The notes beneath the pieces were generated by a model that ran no database searches, was not told the DNA's origin, and worked only from the letters and a program-made list of their open reading frames with translations. From NCBI RefSeq assembly GCF_900182695.1, contig NZ_FXTK01000002.1, forward strand, positions 248,001 through 312,000: a DNA stretch of 64,000 nucleotides, read 5' to 3'. The translations under genes were made by a program, and so were the position numbers. This stretch comes from Paracoccus laeviglucosivorans (GTDB lineage Bacteria; Pseudomonadota; Alphaproteobacteria; Rhodobacterales; Rhodobacteraceae). Shown here piece by piece: positions 30,843 through 37,838 of this stretch. The number at the start of each line of letters is the position of its first letter. The first letter of the stretch is position 1.

Positions 30843-33716
30843 TTAGCTTGATTTGTATTCCGGCGGGGTCTGCTTGCCGGGCAAGGTGGTGGTCGCGTTG
30901 GCATCACCGTTCTTGCCGTATTCGACCTGATCGGACCAAGCCAGATTGCCATCGGACCCGATCACCAGCATCTCGCCGTTGCGCACGGCTTCGGCCACCT
31001 TGTCGGCCAGTTGCTTGTCGTCGGCATCGGGGTTTTCGCGGGCGATGCGGCGACCGACCTCGTTGTTGTAAAGGTCCATCGCTTCTTTCGCGGCGGGGTT
31101 GCCCGGCACGCCTTCATGCGCTGTTCCCATCGCCGCCGAGAATTCCTCGCCAAAGCGATCCGACATCAGCGCACTCCAATAGGCATGGCGGAAGGCGTCG
31201 TTATGACCATCCTCGGCGCCGGGGATGGGCGAGCCATCGGCGGCGTTGCGCGGGAAATATTCGTTCGCGGTGCGATAGGACTGGCCAAGATCATTGGCAT
31301 CGTTCGAACTGATGCCCTTGAAGTCGTTCAGACCCAGAATGCCGCGATTGCTGCCCAGCTTGTCCAGCAAATCCGCCTCGGCCTGCGTCATCTTGGTCGA
31401 GCCGACAAAGGGTGCGTCGATGGGCAACGGGCCGATATTGGGCTTATATTCGGTCATCTGATCGTCCTTGACCTGATAATCCTGCAGGATCTGGTTCAGG
31501 TCGGGACGGCCATCCGTCGCGGGGGGCTGCACGGGGGCAGGGTCGGTCTTTGGTGCTTCGGGCGGGTTCCCGGCCTTGGGCGCGCTGTCATCATTCGCGG
31601 GCGGGTGCGATCCCGTGCCGGGCGCCGGGGTCGAGGGCGCGGGGTTCGATGTCGAATCGTCGGAATTGGCGGGCGGTGCAGGCTCGGCGGGGATTTCGAC
31701 CACCTCGGGTTTCGGCCCACGCGCCGTGCCGGGCAGATAGACCGTGTCGCCCTTGAAGATCAGCGAAGGGTTCAGCAGGTGATCGCGGTTCAGCGCCACC
31801 ATTTCCTGCGGATCGACGCCATGTTTCTGCGCCAGATCCCACAGGTTGTCATCTTTTTCGACCGTCACGGCATCGTAACGCTCATGTTCAAGCGACGGGT
31901 TGGTGCGGCCGGTTTCGTCCATCGCGCCCTTGGCGCTGGAATGGGGCTGGACCAGATCGGCGCGCACCCAGCCCTGAACCGGAGCATCGTTCAGATCGGT
32001 GCCGCTGACCTTGATCCATTCCTGCCCGTCCGCGCCGGTCTGGCGTTCGCCCTGATCGCGCAGGAACGTGCCGTTCTGCGCGATGCCCGCGCCGTCGCCA
32101 TCGGGGGCAGTGCGGATATTCGCGCCGTTCCAGGGTGTCACCACCAGCGTCTTGCCGTCATCGGCGGGCGCGGGCGGAATGCGCGTTTCGGTCGTGGGTT
32201 GCTGGCCGGGCTGGGGCTGAGACGGCTCGATCGTGCGGCTGGCCTGCAGCGTCACGTCATCGACGCCGCTTTCAAGGATCACCGAGGCTTCGGCCTCGGC
32301 CACGCCCAGCTTGACCTTTGCGCCGGTCTGGGTCGCCGTGCCCGAACGCGCGATGTCTTCGCTTTTCAGGTCGATCCTGGCACCAGCGATGCGGGCCGCT
32401 TCCTCAAAGTTGCCGTCAAAGAACTGGCCCGCCGCATCGCCCAGCTTTTCGGGGTTGGCGATGGTGGTGGTCGAGGTCAGGCGCTGCGAATCCCCGCGTG
32501 ACGGATCGGCAAGGCTTTGATCGCGATATTCCAGCACATTGGTCAACGAGACTGAATCAAGCTTCAGCCCGTCCGTACCCGAAAAGCCGTTGGTTTCCGG
32601 CACGGGGCGGCCACCGGCGGAACCCGCTACCTCGGTCCCCTTGGGGATCGTGTATGTCAGGCTGACCTTGGCCGAGGCGTTGCCCAGATCCAGACGGTTT
32701 TCGAATTTCGGTTCAACGGGCAGGCCATTCACCTGGAAACCCTTTTGCGCCTTTTCCTTGGCGGTCAGGCGCAACCCCGCCTCCATCGAATAGGTGACGC
32801 TGCCATCCTTGTCGGCGGTGGGCAGTTCGACCCGGCGCGAGATGCGCTTGGTGTCGTCAAAACGCCCTTCGCCCGCGACGTTGAAATATTTCATGTCGCC
32901 CTTGACCTCGGCGGCCAGACGTCCGCGCGTGCCGATTGTTGTTTCATAGGCGCTGATATTGTCCCTGAGGAATGCCAGATCGTCATCCGTGACGCCCGCG
33001 ATCTTTTGCGTCAGGCGGCCCGGTGCGCCATCTGCATTCAGCGGGTTGCCCAGCGGGTTTTCACCGCCGCCCGAAATCACGTCCTCGGCTGCGGCCAGAG
33101 GCATTCCCATCGGCCCAAGCCCCGAGATTGCGGTGTTGATGCCGTCATCCAGCGCATCGGCCATATGCAGCTTTTGCAGGGTTTCAGCGGCGCGGATCGC
33201 GTCTTCCTTGTTGTCGAAGGTCATTTCGACCGCATCGAAGGTCTGGCCGCCGACCTCGGCCTTGACGCGACCGTTCACGCTGTTCTTGCCGCCCGCGCCC
33301 TTGCCCAGCGTGTCGGTCCCGACCTCGCCGGTGATCGCACCCAGCGATTGCTTGTCATAGCGCAGGGTATAGGTGGCGTCCGGGCCTTCGCCGTTCTGGG
33401 TCACGCGCATGTCGCCGCCAAGCTGGCCCTTGGCCCCCACCATGACGCCGCGCAGGTTGCCCTGTGCCTTTACTTCGGGGGTGATGCGCAGATAGGCGCT
33501 GTCGCCCGCGCCGTTCAGCTTTTCCACGCCCTCGCGGATCAGAACGCCGTCCTTGGTGCCTTCGGCGGCATCCGTGATCCCCGAATTGGCGGGGTTCTGA
33601 CCCGGTGTGGTGCCGGGATTGCTGGAATAGATCGGGTTGGAATTGGCGGGCGGTTGCGGCTGCTGGTTTGCAAGCCGTTCCCGCGTCTGATCGTGGCGTT
33701 GTCCCTGGACGAGCAT
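30843..33716 (-). CDS. Large SH3b-LysM protein with C-terminal DUF6973-like domain, putative T3SS effector/toxin
   Basis: A 957-residue protein without a Sec signal; residues 1-50 are Gln/Asn/Pro-rich, as in T3SS export signals. Residues about 50-500 are a beta-rich repeat-like region of unknown fold. About 522-592 is an SH3b domain (GANIRTAPDGDGAGIAQNGT). About 614-662 is a LysM domain (VTVEKDDNLWDLAQKHGVDP). A Pro-rich linker runs 669-740. The C-terminus (790-930) has HNDAFRHAYWSALMSDRFGE, TAHEG and MDLYNNEVGRRIA, matching the conserved His/Asn/Arg pattern of the DUF6973 domain found in polymorphic toxins. SH3b and LysM usually bind peptidoglycan. AAGGA lies six bases before ATG 33716. A candidate immunity gene follows. 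Confidence 0.7.
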   Translation of the reverse strand: MLVQGQRHDQTRERLANQQPQPPANSNPIYSSNPGTTPGQNPANSGITDAAEGTKDGVLIREGVEKLNGAGDSAYLRITPEVKAQGNLRGVMVGAKGQLGGDMRVTQNGEGPDATYTLRYDKQSLGAITGEVGTDTLGKGAGGKNSVNGRVKAEVGGQTFDAVEMTFDNKEDAIRAAETLQKLHMADALDDGINTAISGLGPMGMPLAAAEDVISGGGENPLGNPLNADGAPGRLTQKIAGVTDDDLAFLRDNISAYETTIGTRGRLAAEVKGDMKYFNVAGEGRFDDTKRISRRVELPTADKDGSVTYSMEAGLRLTAKEKAQKGFQVNGLPVEPKFENRLDLGNASAKVSLTYTIPKGTEVAGSAGGRPVPETNGFSGTDGLKLDSVSLTNVLEYRDQSLADPSRGDSQRLTSTTTIANPEKLGDAAGQFFDGNFEEAARIAGARIDLKSEDIARSGTATQTGAKVKLGVAEAEASVILESGVDDVTLQASRTIEPSQPQPGQQPTTETRIPPAPADDGKTLVVTPWNGANIRTAPDGDGAGIAQNGTFLRDQGERQTGADGQEWIKVSGTDLNDAPVQGWVRADLVQPHSSAKGAMDETGRTNPSLEHERYDAVTVEKDDNLWDLAQKHGVDPQEMVALNRDHLLNPSLIFKGDTVYLPGTARGPKPEVVEIPAEPAPPANSDDSTSNPAPSTPAPGTGSHPPANDDSAPKAGNPPEAPKTDPAPVQPPATDGRPDLNQILQDYQVKDDQMTEYKPNIGPLPIDAPFVGSTKMTQAEADLLDKLGSNRGILGLNDFKGISSNDANDLGQSYRTANEYFPRNAADGSPIPGAEDGHNDAFRHAYWSALMSDRFGEEFSAAMGTAHEGVPGNPAAKEAMDLYNNEVGRRIARENPDADDKQLADKVAEAVRNGEMLVIGSDGNLAWSDQVEYGKNGDANATTTLPGKQTPPEYKSS

Positions 33717-34024
33717 GACAGTTCCTTTGTTTTCGGGCGCTGTTGCGGTCAAGGAGGCACGGAAACGGCTCCGGCCCCGGCAGGCACAGCGATGTGTTTC
33801 AGGGTGCAGTGGACAGGCTGGTTGCGACGGTTTTTTGTCAGTCGCGGGGGTGTAGGGGTAATGCGGGCCAATCGGCGAAAAGCCGCGAAAGCGGGGCTTT
33901 TACAACCGCAAGACTTTGCCGACAGGTCTGGCGGGGCGTCAGGTTTCACATTTCCGTCAATCCTGTGAAACTTTTGCCCGCTAGCGTCGGGCCCACACCA
34001 TCCCCCTCGCAAAAGGTGAAGATC
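33717..34024. promoter_or_regulatory. Divergent promoter region between two putative effectors
   Basis: A 308-bp gap with no credible gene separates the two large effector-like genes. It contains the dyad GTTTCACA-N13-TGTGAAAC at 33943-33971, about 54 bp upstream of the nuclease gene start, and a more AT-rich stretch around 33815-33835. It probably carries promoters for both directions. Confidence 0.5.
33943..33971. promoter_or_regulatory. Inverted repeat, candidate regulator site
   Basis: Perfect 8-bp arms GTTTCACA and TGTGAAAC are separated by 13 bases. The site lies in the divergent effector promoter region. It could be the site of a dimeric activator of the T3SS regulon; no exact copy was noticed elsewhere in the window. 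Confidence 0.4.
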
Positions 34025-37000
34025 GTGACCCGGATTTTCGGCCCCGTGCCCTCAAGTGCCACCCCGGTCCAGAACCCGATCCCGGCAGCGCGGCCCTTAC
34101 CCGGCCAGCGCACGGCGGATCAGCCGCAGCAGGCCGGACATAACGGCGCACCGCCCCTTGCCGCCGCGCCCGTTCCCCGCGCCCCGGTCACGCCCGAGCG
34201 TGAGACGCAGATCCGCGACTGGCTGGCCGAGAATGCCGATAGCCAGTCGGGCTGGTTCATCTTTCAGGACAGTGACGGCGGCACGCGCACGGCGCAGGCG
34301 CTGCGCGGCCAATCCTCGCTTGGGCAGTTGACCGAGGCGGAGCGGCAGATGCTGGCGCAGGGCGCGGTTGAGGCGTGGACGGCGCAGGATGGTGGCGCCC
34401 GCCGCGAAAACATGCGCGAGGCGGCGGATGGTGTCGCAAATGATCCCGCCGCCCGTTTTGCGCTGGCCCAGGCTCTGGCCGGTCCCGAATTGCGCGCGCA
34501 GCAGGGCATCGCGCAGGCAGGTGCAATCCTGACCACCCCCGAGGCGAGCGAGGCCGCCTATGACGGGCTGGAACAAGCGCTGCGTCTGGATGCGGGCGCG
34601 GTCGCGCAAAGCTTCGACGGGCTTGAGCCGCAGCTGGCGCGTCTGATGCAGGAACGCCCCGACCAACGCGCCGCCATGTGGCAGGCCTTGGGCAATGGCA
34701 CGATCCCCGCCAGCAATGCCGAGCGGATGACCACCGCGATGTTCATGTTCGAAGACGGGCAGGGCATCCAGACCCAGTCGGGCCGCGAGGCTTTTGCCCG
34801 CGCCATTGCCGATGCCCGCCGTCCCGGCGACAGTTCGTCTGACCGCATCGCGCGGGACCAGATGGCGTCGAACATCACCGCCGCGCTGGCCGACAGCGAC
34901 ACGCGCGACATGCTGTTGGGTCAGGAAATCTCGCCCGAGCAGCGGCTTTGGGCGCTGGACCAGATCGCGGCAGATGGCCGCTGCGTCGCACCCGACGCCT
35001 TTGATGATGGCTGGGAAAGCGAAGCCGCCTCACGCGGGTTCGCGGCCGAGGTCAACGACACCTATCGCGCCCGCGGCACCGAGCCGCAGACCCTTGGCGG
35101 CGAGGCGCTGCGCAATACCGTCGGTCAAGCCATGGGTATCGCCCCCGATCAGCTGCCGCAAGGCGAGTTGACCGAGGCGTTTCTGGCCCAAGGCATGGAC
35201 AATGCCTTTTACTCGCGCTCGGATACGAACCAGGCGCTGGATCGGGTGGCCGACCAGATCGCGCAGGTCGGCGGGCCGAATGCGCAGGTTTCCGTCGTTC
35301 CGGTCACCGTCACCTCGAATGACGAAGGTGCGGCGGTCGTGCCGGTGTTCCGGGTCGAAACCGATCAGGGGCCGCAATTCGTCGATCACAACGGTCGCCG
35401 CTATTCCGACCTGAACGATTGGGAGGAGAACAACACCCTTCCCGAAGGCAAGATGACCTATGCCGAAGGTCTGGACCTGAACTCGACCCAGCTTTCGCAC
35501 CGCAATACGCCCGGTGTCGTCGATACCTTTGCCGAAGGCTTCGGCAAGGTCATGGACGGCGTGGCGATTGCGGCGGGCGTGGTCGCGGGGGTCGCGATCA
35601 TCGCCGGGTCGGGCGGCACCGCTGCGCCGCTGGTCGCGGGCGGTGCGGCGCTGTGGATGACGGGCCGCGCCGGGCAAGATCTTTATGACATGCAACAGCA
35701 CGGTCAGGACATAGGCGATCTGTCCGATCCGTCCGTTCGCGGCGCGTGGCTGGAAGTCGCGGCGGGCGCCTTGTCCGTGGGTGCGATCGGCGGGGCCTTG
35801 CGGCTGGGAAGCGCCGGGGCACAGGTTTCGCCTGCCTTGGCGCGGACGGTGGCGGGCGTGGGGCTGGCTGCCGAAGGCGTGGATGCGCTGACCATGGCCG
35901 ATCAGGCCATGCAGCTGGGCCAGAACTGGGATCACCTGTCGGGCGGCGAACGCGCGGGCGCGCTGCTGAACATCGCGTTCTGGGGCGGTATGGCGGGTGC
36001 GTCGCATATGGCGGGTCGCACGGGCACGCCGGATGGCAGCTTTGCCGGGATCGACCAGCGCATCCGCATGGGCGCAGGCGCACAGCCCGACACCCGCTTC
36101 CCGCTGGAAACCGGCGTGGATGGGCTGGCTCCGGGTGAAATGCGTGTGGCCTATGATATGCAGAACGGCCGCGCGACGAATATCCGCATCCAGTCGGGTG
36201 ATGCCAATCCCGATCCGGTGCAGCTGGCCCTGCATATCCGCAGCGCCAACCAGATGCAGACCGCTGGCGGCCTGAGCGACCGGCTGGGCGCGCTGATGAC
36301 GGGGCGCGCCGATCCTCCGGTCGGGTCCAGCGCATGGGAAGCGCGGGCCGAGATCGACAAGATCCAGCGCGAGTCGCAAGCATTGGCGCAGGACGCGGCC
36401 AATGCGACGACGCTGGCCGATCAGCAACGCATCGCGACCCGTCAGCGCGAGCTGGATCAGGCGCTGATCCGCGAGACCCGCCGTCTTGATGCGGCGGTGG
36501 TGGATGGGCAGGGCTTTATCGCAGCCCCCCGTTCGCTGGATGAGATTCTGGCGCAGCGCGTGGCCAATGGCGACGTGACGCGCGGCGTGCCCGCGCATCT
36601 TGCGCCCCTGGCCGCACCCGCCGCGGGGGCCGAGGCGCGGATTGATTACGGCAGCCTGAACGCCGCAGGTCAGGCGCAGGGGATCGAGGCCACCATCACC
36701 CGCGACATCCTTGACACCGGCAGCAAGGCGCAATCGTCGATCGAGCCTCCGGGCTGGGGTGGCGGTGCGGCCAACCATTCGCGCGGCCACTTGCTGGCAC
36801 GGATGCTGGGCGGATCGGGCAGCGAAGAGGCGAACCTTGTGACGCTGTTCCAGCAAAACACCAACTCCCCGGTGATGAGCGATTTCGAGCGGCTGGTCTA
36901 TGAGGCAGTCGATGCCGGTGAGACGGTGAATTATCGCGTCACCCCGATCTATGAGGAAGGACAGGCGATGCCGACTGCGGTTGCACTTCAGGCCCGCGGC

Positions 37001-37051
37001 GATCAGGGTCTGGATATTTCCGTGACGATCATCAACCGGGATGGACGCTAA
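34025..37051 (+). CDS. Putative T3SS effector with C-terminal DNA/RNA non-specific endonuclease-like domain
   Basis: A 1008-residue protein. Residues 1-55 are Pro/Ala-rich and disordered, with no Sec signal. About 60-400 is helical. About 400-660 resembles DUF4781-type regions of T3SS effectors (VTVTSNDEGAAVVPVFRVET, then YSDLNDWEENNTLPEGKMTY) and includes two glycine-rich hydrophobic stretches (515-545 and 580-620). The last ~130 residues carry ANHSRGHLLARMLGG (Arg920-Gly-His922) and EEANLVTLFQQNTN, the RGH plus Asn pattern of the His-metal nuclease family used as polymorphic toxins. GTG 34025 is eight bases after AAGG. An SMI1/KNR4 immunity-type gene follows one base after the stop. Confidence 0.75.
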   Translation: MTRIFGPVPSSATPVQNPIPAARPLPGQRTADQPQQAGHNGAPPLAAAPVPRAPVTPERETQIRDWLAENADSQSGWFIFQDSDGGTRTAQALRGQSSLGQLTEAERQMLAQGAVEAWTAQDGGARRENMREAADGVANDPAARFALAQALAGPELRAQQGIAQAGAILTTPEASEAAYDGLEQALRLDAGAVAQSFDGLEPQLARLMQERPDQRAAMWQALGNGTIPASNAERMTTAMFMFEDGQGIQTQSGREAFARAIADARRPGDSSSDRIARDQMASNITAALADSDTRDMLLGQEISPEQRLWALDQIAADGRCVAPDAFDDGWESEAASRGFAAEVNDTYRARGTEPQTLGGEALRNTVGQAMGIAPDQLPQGELTEAFLAQGMDNAFYSRSDTNQALDRVADQIAQVGGPNAQVSVVPVTVTSNDEGAAVVPVFRVETDQGPQFVDHNGRRYSDLNDWEENNTLPEGKMTYAEGLDLNSTQLSHRNTPGVVDTFAEGFGKVMDGVAIAAGVVAGVAIIAGSGGTAAPLVAGGAALWMTGRAGQDLYDMQQHGQDIGDLSDPSVRGAWLEVAAGALSVGAIGGALRLGSAGAQVSPALARTVAGVGLAAEGVDALTMADQAMQLGQNWDHLSGGERAGALLNIAFWGGMAGASHMAGRTGTPDGSFAGIDQRIRMGAGAQPDTRFPLETGVDGLAPGEMRVAYDMQNGRATNIRIQSGDANPDPVQLALHIRSANQMQTAGGLSDRLGALMTGRADPPVGSSAWEARAEIDKIQRESQALAQDAANATTLADQQRIATRQRELDQALIRETRRLDAAVVDGQGFIAAPRSLDEILAQRVANGDVTRGVPAHLAPLAAPAAGAEARIDYGSLNAAGQAQGIEATITRDILDTGSKAQSSIEPPGWGGGAANHSRGHLLARMLGGSGSEEANLVTLFQQNTNSPVMSDFERLVYEAVDAGETVNYRVTPIYEEGQAMPTAVALQARGDQGLDISVTIINRDGR

Positions 37052-37052
37052 G

Positions 37053-37631
37053 ATGTGGATTGACGAACTTGCCGAGCTGATGCCGCCGCCCGCAATCGAG
37101 GCGCGGGGTGCCATCGCCCAGACCGCCGACTGGGAACGCGCCGAGGTCGAACTGGGCGTGAAGCTGCCCGCCGACTACCGCGCCTTTCTGGACCGCTGGG
37201 GTGCGGGCTCGATCGGGCCGTTCATGCATCCCTACACCCCGGCTGCCGGTTTTCATCCGGTCATCACCCTGCCCAGCGGCGTGACCGGAGAGGCGCGTGC
37301 CTATGCCTCGCTGAAAGAAAACCACCCGGCATCGCTGGTCTGGCCCGTCTATCCCGCGCATGGCAGCCTGATGAGCTTTGCCGTCACCGACAATGGCGAT
37401 TACGTGGGCTGGCTGGTCGGGCCGGGCGATCCGAACGACTGGCCCGTCGCGGTCGTGGATGACGAATACGGAAATATGCAGGTGTTTGACGGGCTGACGT
37501 TCGGTCCGTTCCTTTTGGGGGTCGTGACGGGGCGCATCCGCCCCGAGGCGTTCCCGGATGATCTGTGGAACAAGACACCGCTGCGTTTCTCTCCCTCCCA
37601 GCCGCAAGAGAAATTCCTGAAGGCGGAATAA
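37053..37631 (+). CDS. SMI1/KNR4 (SUKH) family protein, probable immunity protein
   Basis: A 192-residue cytoplasmic protein. The segment WERAEVELGVKLPADYRAFL at about residues 27-46 is the signature opening of the SMI1/KNR4 fold; GDYVGWLVGPGDPNDWPVAV is a later core strand. SUKH-superfamily proteins are among the most common immunity proteins for nuclease toxins. The ATG lies one base after the stop of the nuclease-tipped effector gene, so the pair is coupled. It most likely binds and blocks that nuclease in the producing cell. Confidence 0.8.
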   Translation: MWIDELAELMPPPAIEARGAIAQTADWERAEVELGVKLPADYRAFLDRWGAGSIGPFMHPYTPAAGFHPVITLPSGVTGEARAYASLKENHPASLVWPVYPAHGSLMSFAVTDNGDYVGWLVGPGDPNDWPVAVVDDEYGNMQVFDGLTFGPFLLGVVTGRIRPEAFPDDLWNKTPLRFSPSQPQEKFLKAE

Positions 37632-37838
37632 GTCCCGCCCAACCTGATTGCCATGCCCCCTGCGTCGTCTTGGCGCGGGGGTGTCGTGCATTGCTATTTC
37701 GGACGGCGTAGGCAAGATTTCGCTTTATTGGCAAGAACTTGCGCATCGGATCGGCAACTTTACCCAAGGTCACACAGTCGAAATATTTGCCCATCAGTTT
37801 GGCAGATGCTCCGATATTCAGACCACCGAGAGGCCCAA

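Noticed and set aside
35030-37114. Long minus-strand frame opposite the nuclease effector gene
   Set aside because: Antisense shadow: no ribosome site, Arg/His/Gln-rich composition, and the plus-strand frame carries real domains.
37728-37742. Sigma-54-like TTGGCAAGAACTTGC upstream of the HrpF/NopX-like gene
   Set aside because: The GG and GC elements are separated by nine bases, not the required ten, so it does not meet the -24/-12 rule.
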